DNA of 64,000 bases from Roseovarius sp. S88 (GCF_037023735.1 NZ_CP146069.1:372001-436000), one strand, 5' to 3'. Shown: positions 19,912 to 29,778, counted from the stretch's first letter. The notes: a model not told the origin generated them from the letters alone. Made by a program: numbers and translations.

Positions 19912-21417
19912 ATGCAGTCCAGCGAACCGGATTTCAATTTTAGAGCTGTAGTTTTGTCGCTATTGTCCGACAAGCATGTGCTTTTGACTTTGCCGCCTAT
20001 TGCGCTCATTGCCGCATGGCTGGGCGGGCAAACAGTCTTGCTCGTATTCGCCGTTTCGCTCCCCTTACTGGTTGTAGGGTTGAAGCATTTAGAACAAAAG
20101 GTGAATATCGATGTCTATCCAGATACATTTGAGACTTCTGTTCACGACACACTACTGGCTGCGCGCCGGCAATTGCGGAGAACAGCTTGCATGATCATCG
20201 AAATCGATGATTTCGACACTGTTTTGGATCGCCATGGCCAAACAGGGGCAGATCGTTTGCAAAAAGCAGTGGCGGAAAAGCTAAAGGATCATCTGCGCCA
20301 AGAAGACAAAGTTGTTGCGCTTGCCAATGGTCAGTTCGGTGTTGTCCTTGGCCCAGTGCGAAAGCTGGGAACTGACGATGCTCTGGAAATGGCAAAACGC
20401 TTGCAAAACGCTCTGGACGCCCCTCTCTCTCTTGAGTCGACTTTCGTCTATATCTCAATCTCAATTGGCCTCTGCCTCGACACGTTTGTTCAGGGACACC
20501 GTGGCAGCGATTTGACCGAGGCGGCAGGTGTCGCTCTTTTGGATGCGCGCCGTCACGGTCCCGCAGCCATTCGCGCATATAGCCCTGAGCTGCAGTATTT
20601 CGTGACCAACACCCAGGACAACCACCTGGAAATTCTGCGCGCACTTGAAAACGGGGAAATTCGCGCCTGGTTCCAACCGCAGATTTCAACGGACACAGGA
20701 GAAGTGCGTGGTTTTGAAGCGCTGGCACGGTGGGAGCACCCCACACGCGGTATAATTCCCCCATGTGACTTCCTCCCAGCTCTGCAAAATATGGGAAAAA
20801 CGCAAGTATTGGGCGCCAAAATCCTCCGCGACGCGTTGCAAGCGCTGCAACAATGGGACCAAATGGGTTTGGGCATCGCGCAGGTCGGCGTGAACTTTTC
20901 GCAAGAAGAGCTGCGTGATCCAAACCTTGTGGATCGCGTCCAGTTTGAACTCGATACGTTCGGTATTGAGGCCAAACGCCTTGCGATCGAAGTACTGGAA
21001 ACAGTCGTTTCTTCTTCGCCGGATGACACCGTGACACGCAATATTCGGCGCATGGCGGAACTGGGGTGCTACATTGATCTCGATGATTTCGGGACAGGTC
21101 ACACTTCCATTGCGTCAATCCGACGATTTGCGGTTAAACGCTTGAAAATTGATAGATCCTTTGTGACCAAAGTGGATTGCGACTCTGAACAACAGCGCAT
21201 GGTCAACGCTATTCAGCTCATGGCCGAACAGCTCAATCTGGAAACCTTGGCCGAAGGTGTCGAAACAGCAGGTGAGCACACAATGTTGGCTCAGCTAGGA
21301 TGCCAATATGTGCAAGGGTTTGGACTGGGCCGTCCAATGCCACTTTGCGATACGTTTGCCTGGATCGAAGACCATCTGGCTCGGGTTCAAACACCTCCGA
21401 AAATCGGTCGTGCCTGA
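19912..21417 (+). CDS. Cyclic-di-GMP phosphodiesterase with degenerate GGDEF and EAL domains
   Basis: The ATG behind AGGAAG gives 501 residues. Two membrane helices (about 20-60) are followed by a GGDEF-type domain (about 80-215) whose signature reads NGQF instead of GGDEF, so cyclase activity is unlikely. The EAL domain (about 240-490) looks intact: FEALARW, VNFSQEEL, EVLETV, DLDDFGTGH, LKIDRSFV and LAEGVET are all present. It should therefore degrade c-di-GMP at the membrane. It lies just before yidC, without an obvious functional link. A GTG seven codons upstream is an alternative start. Confidence 0.9.
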   Translation: MQSSEPDFNFRAVVLSLLSDKHVLLTLPPIALIAAWLGGQTVLLVFAVSLPLLVVGLKHLEQKVNIDVYPDTFETSVHDTLLAARRQLRRTACMIIEIDDFDTVLDRHGQTGADRLQKAVAEKLKDHLRQEDKVVALANGQFGVVLGPVRKLGTDDALEMAKRLQNALDAPLSLESTFVYISISIGLCLDTFVQGHRGSDLTEAAGVALLDARRHGPAAIRAYSPELQYFVTNTQDNHLEILRALENGEIRAWFQPQISTDTGEVRGFEALARWEHPTRGIIPPCDFLPALQNMGKTQVLGAKILRDALQALQQWDQMGLGIAQVGVNFSQEELRDPNLVDRVQFELDTFGIEAKRLAIEVLETVVSSSPDDTVTRNIRRMAELGCYIDLDDFGTGHTSIASIRRFAVKRLKIDRSFVTKVDCDSEQQRMVNAIQLMAEQLNLETLAEGVETAGEHTMLAQLGCQYVQGFGLGRPMPLCDTFAWIEDHLARVQTPPKIGRA

Positions 21418-21535
21418 GGGCGCAGCATTATGACACCCATCAAAGGGCAAGGAATCTGCGCATACCCCTTGACCTTTGCCGTCGCACTCTGTTGAACCCC
21501 CGGGGTGACAAACAACGATTGGGTGGTCATCTGCG

Positions 21536-23350
21536 ATGGATGAACAGAATAAGAATCTTCTGCTTGCGACGGGCCTCAGCCTGTTTGTGATTGTCATTTG
21601 GTTCGCTCTTTTCCCACCGCCCGAACCGCCGGAGCCTACTGACACTGCAAACGGGGAAACCACCTCTGGTGAAACTGCGCCTGCAGGAGATACAGCACTC
21701 GTGCCGCAATCTGCCGGGACGGGCGAAACCAGCGAAACGGCCACTGCTCAAGACGTCACTGAGGACGCGCCCGAAGCCCCACGCGTGGACATCGACACAC
21801 CCACCTTGAAAGGATCCGTGTCATTGCGTGGTGGTCGGATTGATGACCTGCTTCTCAAGAGATACCGCGAAACACTTGAGCCGGATGCGCCTATTGTGAC
21901 TTTGCTGTCGCCTATAGGCAGCGATCACGCTTATTACGCTCTGTTTGGCTGGGCTCCGGGAAGTGGGCTGAGTGCAGACCAAGTGCCGGGTGCCAACACG
22001 ATCTGGCAGGTTGCCTCGGGTGAAACTCTCACGCCGGAAACGCCACTGGTGCTCACTTGGAACAATGGCGCCGGATTGACCTTTCGACGCGAAATGCAGG
22101 TTGACGACAAGTCAATGTTTACTGTCACGCAGTCCGTCCAGAACACTGGAAGTGCCGCAGCAACCATCGCACCTTACGGTATCCTCGCACGCCATGGTGA
22201 ACCTACTGATCTGAAAAATTTCTTCATTCTGCACGAAGGAGCGATCAGCATCGCAGATGGTGAACTGGTCGAGACAGACTATGACGATTTCGAACCTTTC
22301 GGCGCTCAGGAAGATGTCACACTAACCGAAAGTGGCTGGACCGGGTTCACCGATCACTACTGGATGACCGCACTCATTCCCGGAGAAGCCGAAGGCGCGC
22401 AATTCAGTACCTTTCAGGACGCATCGCGGAATATCTACCAAACCAACGTCAAACAACGCACCACGACGCTTGAGCCTGGGCAAGACATGGCCGTAACCAC
22501 GCGTCTTTTTGCCGGGGCCAAGGAATGGGACACAATCCGCAACTACCAGAACAACGAGGGTGTCGGAAAATTTCTCGATTCCATTGACTGGGGCTGGTTC
22601 TTTTTCCTGACCAAGCCGATCTTTGCGGTGCTGCACTGGCTCAATGTGCTCATTGGCAACATGGGCTGGGCCATCATCGCGCTCACATTCATCATCAAAC
22701 TCGTGCTGCTGCCTTTGGCCTATAAATCCTATGTCTCCATGGCGAAGATGAAAGAGCTTCAGCCCGAAATGGAGAAGATCAAGGAACGCACCGGGGATGA
22801 TCGTCAGAAGCTGCAGCAAGAGATGATGGCGCTTTACAAGAAGGAAAAGGTGAATCCGGCCTCGGGCTGTCTGCCGATCCTGTTGCAGATCCCGATCTTT
22901 TTCTCGCTCTACAAGGTGATCTTTGTCACGCTTGAGCTGCGCCACGCGCCCTGGATTGGCTGGATCAAAGACCTTTCGGCCCCCGATCCCTCCTCGATCT
23001 ATAACCTTTGGGGTGTCTTCCCCTGGACCGGACCTGAGCCCGGATCCATCCTGGCGCTGATCTTCATTGGTATTCTACCGCTCTTGCTCGGCATCTCGAT
23101 GTGGATGCAGCAAAAGCTCAACCCGGCACCAACGGATCCCACACAAAAGATGATCTTTGCCTGGATGCCCTGGGTCTTCATGTTCATGCTGGGCAGCTTT
23201 GCCTCGGGGCTGGTTGTCTACTGGATCGCCAACAACGTGATCACCTTCTCACAGCAATACCTGATCATGCGCAGCCAGGGTTACAAACCGGATGTCTTTG
23301 GCAACATTATGGAAAGCTTCAAGAAAAAGCCTGACGCGGAGGACAAGTGA
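21536..23350 (+). CDS. yidC: Membrane protein insertase YidC
   Basis: Inserts and folds inner-membrane proteins. It has 604 residues. An N-terminal helix (about 8-24) and an acidic Thr/Glu-rich linker precede a periplasmic beta-sandwich domain (about 85-340). The insertase core follows (about 360-590), with five helices and the conserved GCLPILLQIPIFFSLYKV. YidC is often downstream of rnpA; here an EAL gene takes that place. Its stop overlaps the MOSC start (TGATG). Confidence 0.96.
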   Translation: MDEQNKNLLLATGLSLFVIVIWFALFPPPEPPEPTDTANGETTSGETAPAGDTALVPQSAGTGETSETATAQDVTEDAPEAPRVDIDTPTLKGSVSLRGGRIDDLLLKRYRETLEPDAPIVTLLSPIGSDHAYYALFGWAPGSGLSADQVPGANTIWQVASGETLTPETPLVLTWNNGAGLTFRREMQVDDKSMFTVTQSVQNTGSAAATIAPYGILARHGEPTDLKNFFILHEGAISIADGELVETDYDDFEPFGAQEDVTLTESGWTGFTDHYWMTALIPGEAEGAQFSTFQDASRNIYQTNVKQRTTTLEPGQDMAVTTRLFAGAKEWDTIRNYQNNEGVGKFLDSIDWGWFFFLTKPIFAVLHWLNVLIGNMGWAIIALTFIIKLVLLPLAYKSYVSMAKMKELQPEMEKIKERTGDDRQKLQQEMMALYKKEKVNPASGCLPILLQIPIFFSLYKVIFVTLELRHAPWIGWIKDLSAPDPSSIYNLWGVFPWTGPEPGSILALIFIGILPLLLGISMWMQQKLNPAPTDPTQKMIFAWMPWVFMFMLGSFASGLVVYWIANNVITFSQQYLIMRSQGYKPDVFGNIMESFKKKPDAEDK

Positions 23351-24093
23351 TGGCCAAGGTGGCGGCCCTCTGGCGCCACCCCATCAAGGCGCATGGGCGC
23401 GAAGCGCTTGATCATATCGTGCTGACCGAAGGTCAGACCATGCCCGGGGATCGGCAATGGGCTGTTGCGCATGAGATGTCTGAAGCAGACGGGTCTGCAT
23501 GGGCGCATTGCGCTTCGTTTACACGAGCGGCCAAAGTGCCCGCGATCATGGCAATCACGGCCATTACGGATAAGCGCACTGGCCAACTCACACTCTCGCA
23601 CCCTCAGCTAAAAGACATCACCTTCGATCCGGACCAAGAGAGCGACATCTTTCTCAATTGGGTGCGTCCGTTAATGCCCGCCAACCGCGCACAATCCGTG
23701 CGTCTGGTTCGTAGCCAAACTCAGGGCATGACCGATAGCAACTATCCGACCCTCAGTCTGATCAACCAGGCCTCTAGTGATGCCGTTGCAGAGGTTTTAC
23801 AGCAAGACATCTCTATGCACCGCTGGCGTGGAAACATCCATCTGACGGGTCTAGAAGCGTGGACCGAGTTCGACTGGGTCGGGAAATCCCTGCGCATCGG
23901 GGCAGCTGAGTTCAAGATTGAAGAACGTATTGAACGCTGCCTGGCCACTGCGGCAAACCCAGAGACTGGTGTCAGGGATGCGGATACATTGGGTGCGCTC
24001 AACGGCACATTTGGACATCAGAATTTTGGCGTTTACGCGGTTGTCACCAAAACTGGCGAAGTTACGGTTGGCGACAAAGTTGAGGTGCTTTGA
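23350..24093 (+). CDS. MOSC domain protein
   Basis: A 247-residue protein starting at the ATG that overlaps the yidC stop by one base. The N-terminal MOSC beta-barrel part has LWRHPIKAHGRE and PGDRQW. The C-terminal MOSC domain has the conserved cysteine in IERCLATAANPETG, the position that ligates molybdenum cofactor in mARC/YcbX-like proteins. It may be a Moco-dependent N-oxide reductase or a sulfur carrier. The yidC-MOSC-yihA order recurs in Rhodobacterales. Confidence 0.88.
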   Translation: MAKVAALWRHPIKAHGREALDHIVLTEGQTMPGDRQWAVAHEMSEADGSAWAHCASFTRAAKVPAIMAITAITDKRTGQLTLSHPQLKDITFDPDQESDIFLNWVRPLMPANRAQSVRLVRSQTQGMTDSNYPTLSLINQASSDAVAEVLQQDISMHRWRGNIHLTGLEAWTEFDWVGKSLRIGAAEFKIEERIERCLATAANPETGVRDADTLGALNGTFGHQNFGVYAVVTKTGEVTVGDKVEVL

Positions 24094-24743
24094 TGCCTTT
24101 GCCATTCCCTGTCGCGGACGCGCCTGATCAAATAACCTCCGAGATAGGGCGAAAGCTCTTTGCGGGGCCGGTTGACTTCGTCAAAGGCGTGGTTGCCATG
24201 TCTGGCCTGCCGCCGGCAGACCGCGCCGAGGTTTGTTTTGCCGGGCGGTCCAATGTCGGAAAATCTAGCCTGATCAACGCGCTGACCGGCCGCAAATCAC
24301 TCGCGCGTGCCTCCAACACGCCCGGACGGACGCAAGAGATCAACTTCTTCGATCTCGGAGGCCAAAGTTATCTGGTTGACTTGCCAGGCTACGGCTATGC
24401 CAACGCGCCTCTCGACAAGGTGCAAAAATGGCAAGCCTTGCTGAAACAGTATCTCTCAGGCCGCGCCACCCTGCGCCGCGCGTTTGTGCTGATCGACAGC
24501 CGCCATGGCATCAAAGCCGTTGATGAAGAGATCATGGCGCTGCTCGATAGTGCGGCCGTCACGTTCCAATGTGTGTTGACCAAAGCCGATAAACTGAAAT
24601 CGAAAGAATTGGATAAGGTTTTGGCTCAAGTCCGGGAAAAACTGTCAAAACATCCTGCGGCTTTTCCGGAGCTCATCGTTACGTCCTCGGAAAAAGGCGA
24701 TGGGATCGCCACTTTGCGTGCTGTTATCGCGGGTTTGGAATAA
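24093..24743 (+). CDS. yihA: Ribosome biogenesis GTPase YihA/YsxC (EngB)
   Basis: A small GTPase needed for assembly of the large ribosomal subunit. The 216 residues contain G1 GRSNVGKSSL (about 50), G2 TPGRTQEINFF, G3 DLPGYGYAN and G4 TKADK (about 167). The start ATG overlaps the MOSC stop (TGATG), so translation is coupled. Confidence 0.95.
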   Translation: MPLPFPVADAPDQITSEIGRKLFAGPVDFVKGVVAMSGLPPADRAEVCFAGRSNVGKSSLINALTGRKSLARASNTPGRTQEINFFDLGGQSYLVDLPGYGYANAPLDKVQKWQALLKQYLSGRATLRRAFVLIDSRHGIKAVDEEIMALLDSAAVTFQCVLTKADKLKSKELDKVLAQVREKLSKHPAAFPELIVTSSEKGDGIATLRAVIAGLE

Positions 24744-24805
24744 CTTAAACCTGCTTGGCAAAATGGTTTCATCCGCGCTAGAGGATGCATCCGAAGGACA
24801 GCCTG

Positions 24806-25669
24806 ATGAAGAAAAGAGAAATGACTCGCGACAACATCGCCACCGCGCGCACGCTGAGCGAAGCGCTTCCGTATCTGCAACGCTATGACGATGCGATTGT
24901 CGTCATAAAGCTGGGTGGCCATGCCATGGGCAGTGACGAAGGCATGGAAAGCTTTGCTCGTGACGTTGTTCTGATGCGTCAGGTCGGGGTAAACCCGGTG
25001 ATCGTGCACGGCGGCGGTCCGATGATCAATCGGCTCCTGGACAAGCTCGACATCAAATCAGAATTTGTCGGCGGCAAACGCGTGACGGACGAAGCCACCA
25101 TGGAAGTGGTCGAAATGGTGCTTTCGGGTCAGGTCAACAAACGCATCGTGCAAGCGATTAATGCGCAAGGCGGCAAGGCCGTGGGTCTGTCGGGCAAGGA
25201 TGCCAATCTGATCACCTGCGTGCCGACGAATCCGGCGCTTGGGCTTGTTGGCACACCCGATAAGGTAGACCCGTCTATCCTTCATACCTTGTTCCGTGAC
25301 GATACCATTCCGGTGATCGCGCCATTGGGAGCGGGGCGTAACGGAGAGACGTTTAACATCAATGGCGACACCGCCGCCGGAGCCGTTGCCGCAGCATTGC
25401 AGGCGGATCGGCTTTTGCTTTTGACCGATGTGGATGGCGTACGCGGGGCCGATGGTGCGGTCCTGACGGAACTGTCATCAAGCCAGATTGAAGAACTGAC
25501 CAAAGAAGGCGTCATCGCAGGTGGTATGATCCCCAAGACAGAAACGGCGCTGGATGCACTGTCCTACGGCGTGCGCGCGGTTGTGATCCTTGATGGGCGG
25601 ACCCCAAATGCGGTTTTGCTGGAATTGTTCACCGAACACGGCGCAGGGTCGTTGATCCGCTCGGGATAG
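24806..25669 (+). CDS. argB: Acetylglutamate kinase
   Basis: Phosphorylates N-acetylglutamate in arginine synthesis. The ATG with GAAGGA about 9 bases upstream gives 287 residues ([17 protein letters not shown]), the usual roseobacter start. Earlier and later in-frame ATGs exist. Motifs are the phosphate-binding KLGGHAMG (about 36), VHGGGPMIN (about 65), [15 protein letters not shown] (about 190) and [14 protein letters not shown] (about 240). It has its own ribosome-binding sequence 63 bases after yihA. Confidence 0.96.
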   Translation: MKKREMTRDNIATARTLSEALPYLQRYDDAIVVIKLGGHAMGSDEGMESFARDVVLMRQVGVNPVIVHGGGPMINRLLDKLDIKSEFVGGKRVTDEATMEVVEMVLSGQVNKRIVQAINAQGGKAVGLSGKDANLITCVPTNPALGLVGTPDKVDPSILHTLFRDDTIPVIAPLGAGRNGETFNINGDTAAGAVAAALQADRLLLLTDVDGVRGADGAVLTELSSSQIEELTKEGVIAGGMIPKTETALDALSYGVRAVVILDGRTPNAVLLELFTEHGAGSLIRSG

Positions 25670-25756
25670 CGCACGTAGTGCGGTGCTCGGTCGCGTTTGC
25701 GTCTTTGTGAAGCCACGGCGCTTGCCCCGGCCCAAGTTTCGCTTAACGTCTACCTC

Positions 25757-26551
25757 ATGGAAACCGAAGCTATCGTCCGCCTGACCGTGTTTTTAGGCCT
25801 ATTTGCAATCTTCGCCTTGATCGAGGCTTGGATGCCGCGTCGTGTGCGCACACAACCACGCGGGACGCGCTGGATCACCAACTGGGCGATTATCGTGATC
25901 GACTCATTGACCCTCCGCCTGCTGGCGCTGGCCTTGCCACTTCTTGCTGTGGGGGCCGCCATTGATGCACAAAGCCAGGGTTGGGGCCTGATGAATGCTT
26001 TGAATCTGCCGCTTTGGCTGGCTGTCATCATCACCGTCCTGATTTTTGACTTTGCCATTTGGGCGCAGCACCTGATCACGCACAAGATCCCCATTCTCTG
26101 GCGGTTTCACCGTGTGCACCATGCGGACCGCGATATTGACGTCACCACCGCCATTCGGTTCCACCCGGTGGAAATCGCGCTTTCAATGCTTTTGAAGATC
26201 GGATTGGTATATCTGCTTGGACCACCCACCGTCGGCATCATCATTTTTGAGATCGTTCTGAACGGCACGGCGATGTTCAATCATGCCAATATCAAGCTGC
26301 CGCTTTGGCTTGATGCGATTGTGCGGCGCGTTCTGGTAACACCGGACATGCACAGGGTGCATCACTCTGATCAACGCCATGAGCATGACAGCAACTATGG
26401 ATTTGCCTTGTCGATCTGGGACCAGATGTTTGGTACTTACATTGCGCAACCTGAAAAGGGGCATGACGACATGACCATTGGTCTTGAATGGCAGGATGAC
26501 CGGCCTTCCAAACTGGGCTGGTCTCTGGGCTTGCCGTTTCAACGCAAATGA
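25757..26551 (+). CDS. Sterol desaturase / fatty acid hydroxylase superfamily protein
   Basis: A 264-residue membrane di-iron oxygenase. It shows about four hydrophobic segments and the three family histidine clusters: HLITH, HRVHHAD and HRVHHSDQRHEHDSNYG. The substrate cannot be told from sequence; bacterial relatives hydroxylate carotenoids, fatty acids, sphingolipids or ornithine lipids. The stop overlaps the next start (ATGA). Confidence 0.9.
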   Translation: METEAIVRLTVFLGLFAIFALIEAWMPRRVRTQPRGTRWITNWAIIVIDSLTLRLLALALPLLAVGAAIDAQSQGWGLMNALNLPLWLAVIITVLIFDFAIWAQHLITHKIPILWRFHRVHHADRDIDVTTAIRFHPVEIALSMLLKIGLVYLLGPPTVGIIIFEIVLNGTAMFNHANIKLPLWLDAIVRRVLVTPDMHRVHHSDQRHEHDSNYGFALSIWDQMFGTYIAQPEKGHDDMTIGLEWQDDRPSKLGWSLGLPFQRK

Positions 26552-27180
26552 GACTGGAACATATCGAAGAACTGGCGGTTAAAGCACAGTTGACTGTCTT
26601 TGGGACAGTTTCGGATAACCTGCCGAAAGACCTTGAAACGCTGGTTTTGCTGGGACCGCTCGAACCGGGCTTTTGGCCGCATTTCACCGCGTCTGAGGAA
26701 TATAAGGACGGTGGTGCAGATCCTTTGGATCGTTGGTCTGCGCGCGTGATCGGAAAACTCGCAGATGCGCTCGGAGCGCAAGCCTTCTTCCCTTTCGGCG
26801 GCCCGCCCTATCAGCCGTTCATTCAATGGGCACAAGACAGTGGCAGGGCGCATATCTCGCCTGTCGGACTACTGGTGCATGATGTGGCGGGTTTGATGGT
26901 GTCTTATCGCGGGGCGTTGGGATTTACTCAAAACATCGAGACACCACGCCCCGGACCATCGCCTTGTATATCTTGTGAGCCAAAGCCATGCATTATGGCC
27001 TGCCCGGTCGATGCCTTTGCCGGTGAAGGTTACGATGTCGCCGCCTGCAAAGCCGATCTGGACAGACCCGCCAATACTTGCATGACCCAAGGGTGCGCTG
27101 TGCGGCGTGCCTGTCCTGTGAGCCAAAGCTATGGCCGGGTGGAAGAACAATCCGCCTTTCACATGCGAGCGTTCAAATGA
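26548..27180 (+). CDS. 4Fe-4S ferredoxin-like protein
   Basis: A 210-residue cytoplasmic protein with a cysteine cluster near the C-terminus: CISCEPKPCIMACPVDAF (about 142-159) and CMTQGCAVRRACPV (about 181-194). It resembles the ferredoxin part of QueG-like proteins, but the N-terminal region (LVLLGPLEPGFWPHF) is not a cobalamin domain I recognise. It could pass electrons to the upstream di-iron hydroxylase. It overlaps both neighbours by four bases (ATGA). Confidence 0.8.
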   Translation: MRLEHIEELAVKAQLTVFGTVSDNLPKDLETLVLLGPLEPGFWPHFTASEEYKDGGADPLDRWSARVIGKLADALGAQAFFPFGGPPYQPFIQWAQDSGRAHISPVGLLVHDVAGLMVSYRGALGFTQNIETPRPGPSPCISCEPKPCIMACPVDAFAGEGYDVAACKADLDRPANTCMTQGCAVRRACPVSQSYGRVEEQSAFHMRAFK

Positions 27181-27671
27181 AGCGGCTGGTTCTGATGCGC
27201 CATGCCAAGTCAAGCTGGAGCAATCCGGTGGATGGGGATCATGCCCGACCTTTGAACGCGCGCGGCCAAAGATCGGCAAAGGCGCTCGGAGATTGGTTGC
27301 GCGCCAAGAATGTGACTATTGATCAGGCTCTGGTTTCAACCGCGACTCGGACGCGAGAAACCTTTGAAGCTCTTGGGGTGGAGTGTGACGTAAACTACCT
27401 TGATCGACTCTACCACGCCGGGGCGCATGACATGCGCGCAGCACTGGCCACAGCCACAGGCGACACGGTTCTCATGCTCGGCCACAACCCCGGCATCGCC
27501 TGGTTTGCTCATGATCTTGTTGCCACGCCGCCCGATCATCCAAGGTTTGATGACTACCCAACCTGTGCCACGCTGGTTGCACGGTTCGACGTCCCGCATT
27601 GGCACGACCTTCGACCGGGTCGAGGGGAGGTCGAGGCCTTTGTCATCCCACGGGAACTTTTAGGCGAGTAG
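27177..27671 (+). CDS. SixA-like histidine phosphatase
   Basis: A 164-residue protein of the phosphoglycerate-mutase-like phosphatase superfamily. RHAKSSW (residues 8-14) carries the phospho-accepting His, ARPLNARG follows, and GHNPG (about 101) carries the second catalytic His. SixA in E. coli acts on phosphohistidine of phosphotransfer proteins; the substrate here is unknown. The ATG overlaps the preceding stop (ATGA). Confidence 0.88.
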   Translation: MKRLVLMRHAKSSWSNPVDGDHARPLNARGQRSAKALGDWLRAKNVTIDQALVSTATRTRETFEALGVECDVNYLDRLYHAGAHDMRAALATATGDTVLMLGHNPGIAWFAHDLVATPPDHPRFDDYPTCATLVARFDVPHWHDLRPGRGEVEAFVIPRELLGE

Positions 27672-27677
27672 CCTGAC

Positions 27678-28799
27678 ATGTCTCTGCCCCAGCCTCTTTT
27701 TATCGGTTCAGAGATTTACCGCGGGTCCAGCTATGGTGAGAAACATCCGCTGAGCATCCCGCGCGTGCCAACTGTGATCGACCTTTGCCGCGCCATGGAT
27801 TGGCTGCCAAAGTCGCAATACCGCGTGAGCCCTATGGCCAAACCAGCGGCGCTGACTGCGTTTCACACGCCTGAGTATATCGAAGCGCTGATAGACGCTG
27901 AAGCTTTGGGCGTCGTTTCGGATGAGACCCGAGACAGGCATAAAATCGGAACGCTCAGCAACCCGGTCTACCCGGAAATCTATCGCCGTCCTGCTACTGC
28001 GGCAGGTGGGTCTTTGCTTGCAACCGAACTTCTGGTCAATTGTGGTATTGTCTACAACCCCGGCGGTGGCACGCATCACGGAATGGCCGACCATGCGGCA
28101 GGGTTTTGCTATCTCAACGATCCGGTTCTGGCGATTGAGTCATTCCTCGCTCAGGGCCTCACACGCGTGGCCTACGTGGATATTGACGCGCATCACTGCG
28201 ATGGCGTGGCGGCTGCATTTCATGGGGAAACGCGCGTTTTGATGATCTCAACCCATGAAGAGCGCCGCTGGCCCTTCACGGGTGAATTGGAAGATCAGGC
28301 AGGTGCTCAGGCGATCAACCTTCCTCTGCCCAAAGGCACCCATGATGATGAATTTCAGCTGATCGCAGATAGCGTCATCCTGCCTGCCATTCAGGCAATT
28401 CGTCCTGAGGCGATTGTGTTGCAATGCGGGGCCGACGCCGTCGCCGAAGACCCGCTTGCGCGGCTCAATCTATCCAACAATAGCCATTGCAATCTGGTGA
28501 AATCTCTAGTGCCGATGGCCCCGCGTCTTCTCGTTCTGGGCGGCGGCGGCTACAACCCATGGACGGTGGGGCGTCTTTGGTCCGGGGTTTGGGCGACGTT
28601 GAATGGGTTTGAAATCCCAGACAGACTACCGGAAAAAGGCCGAGCAGTTCTTGCTGCGCTTTCGTGGAACAGACAGCGAGGCGAACGACCGGACTACCTG
28701 GTGGACACGCTGCGAGATGCGCCGCGCAAGGGCTCTATTTCAAAGGAAATACGTCACCGCGTACAAACGCTACAAGCCCGGCAACGCGTTTGGGTTTAG
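27678..28799 (+). CDS. Histone deacetylase / acetylpolyamine amidohydrolase family protein
   Basis: A 373-residue zinc-dependent amidohydrolase of the class I/AcuC type. Visible are the catalytic pair in GGGTHHGMADHAAGFCYLND (about 132-151), the zinc ligands in DIDAHHCDG (about 171-179), the third ligand in QCGADAVAEDPL (about 251) and the glycine loop LGGGGYN near 293. Substrates in bacteria include acetyl-CoA synthetase and acetylated polyamines. It starts 6 bases after the SixA-like gene and looks like the last gene of this operon. Confidence 0.92.
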   Translation: MSLPQPLFIGSEIYRGSSYGEKHPLSIPRVPTVIDLCRAMDWLPKSQYRVSPMAKPAALTAFHTPEYIEALIDAEALGVVSDETRDRHKIGTLSNPVYPEIYRRPATAAGGSLLATELLVNCGIVYNPGGGTHHGMADHAAGFCYLNDPVLAIESFLAQGLTRVAYVDIDAHHCDGVAAAFHGETRVLMISTHEERRWPFTGELEDQAGAQAINLPLPKGTHDDEFQLIADSVILPAIQAIRPEAIVLQCGADAVAEDPLARLNLSNNSHCNLVKSLVPMAPRLLVLGGGGYNPWTVGRLWSGVWATLNGFEIPDRLPEKGRAVLAALSWNRQRGERPDYLVDTLRDAPRKGSISKEIRHRVQTLQARQRVWV

Positions 28800-28941
28800 C
28801 GCATCTGTGCCATGCCCGCTATGCAATAACCTGAGAATTCTCTTTCTATTGGACCTTTGGTCGCAAGGTCTTGTCTGACGCTGCCTCATACCCACCTAAA
28901 AGTTAGATGCATTGGACTATCCAAGTTGAGGGGGAGCAGAC

Positions 28942-29721
28942 GTGAAAAGCATCATCGTCGCGAGTGATCTATCGAACCGATCCAGAGCAGCCCTGACGCG
29001 AAGCGTCACCTTGGCGGCAAGTCTCGGTGCGAGGCTGCAGATTGTGCATGTGGTCGATGGTGCCATGCCCACAGAAACCGCCGCCAAGGTCAAGCAAGAC
29101 GCTGAAACAGAATTGTCTGAGCAGGTGAAAGATGATGCGAAGGGGCGCATTCTTGATCACAAGATATCCGTCTTGATTGGCGATCCGATCGAAGAGATCA
29201 ATGCGATTGTACAGAACTCTGACGCTGATCTTCTGGTGGTTGGCATCCATCGCAGACGTGTGTTCATGGATCAAATTCGGGAAACCACGATGGAACACCT
29301 GGTGCGGTCCAGTCGCCTTCCAGTGTTGTTAGTGGTTAGGGATGCGGAACAAGACTACGCGCATGTTTTAGGCGGGGTCGACCTGTCCTCAATCTGTGCA
29401 GGCGCTCTTAGAAAGGCGTACCAGATCGCACCAAACGCAAAATGGACGTTGTTCCATGCGCATGAGGTGTCATTCCGCCAAGAAGCAGAACGGGACTACG
29501 CCACGTGGAAAGCTCTGTCCGATTTGCCGCCCAACTTGCCAGCGCCTGTTTTCGTAGAGACCAGTGCCAGTGACGCAGTTCACGACCTGATGGAAAAAGG
29601 CGATTACGATCTGCTGGCGATTGGTGCTTACACGCGGTCAAATATTGGGCGCTATGTTCTTGGCGGGTTCACTTCTTCTCTGGTAAGGCGTCCGCCCTGC
29701 GATCTTCTGGTCGCGCCCTAA
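28942..29721 (+). CDS. Tandem universal stress protein
   Basis: Starts with GTG behind a strong GAGGGGGAG site and is 259 residues long. It has two UspA folds in tandem: about 1-137, starting MKSIIVASDLSNRSRAALTR, and about 140-259. Each ends with a nucleotide-binding-type segment (GIHRRRVFMDQI; GAYTRSNIGRYVLGG). The second copy is the better match to the G-x2-G-x9-G pattern. It seems to be a single-gene unit with its own terminator. Confidence 0.9.
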   Translation: MKSIIVASDLSNRSRAALTRSVTLAASLGARLQIVHVVDGAMPTETAAKVKQDAETELSEQVKDDAKGRILDHKISVLIGDPIEEINAIVQNSDADLLVVGIHRRRVFMDQIRETTMEHLVRSSRLPVLLVVRDAEQDYAHVLGGVDLSSICAGALRKAYQIAPNAKWTLFHAHEVSFRQEAERDYATWKALSDLPPNLPAPVFVETSASDAVHDLMEKGDYDLLAIGAYTRSNIGRYVLGGFTSSLVRRPPCDLLVAP

Positions 29722-29727
29722 AGCACA

Positions 29728-29765
29728 AAAAAGACCCCGTATTTCTCAATACAGGGCCTTTCGTT
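29728..29765. terminator. Bidirectional terminator between usp and bztD
   Basis: AAAGACCCCGTATT and AATACAGGGCCTTT form a stem with a short TCTC loop. A-rich sequence precedes it and T-rich sequence follows, so it could stop both the + strand usp gene and the converging bzt operon. Confidence 0.75.
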
Positions 29766-29778
29766 GGTTTGGCTCAGA

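Noticed and set aside
20195..21118. 307-codon open frame on the - strand inside the EAL gene
   Set aside because: Antisense to intact EAL catalytic motifs; the product is Arg/Pro-rich with no domain.
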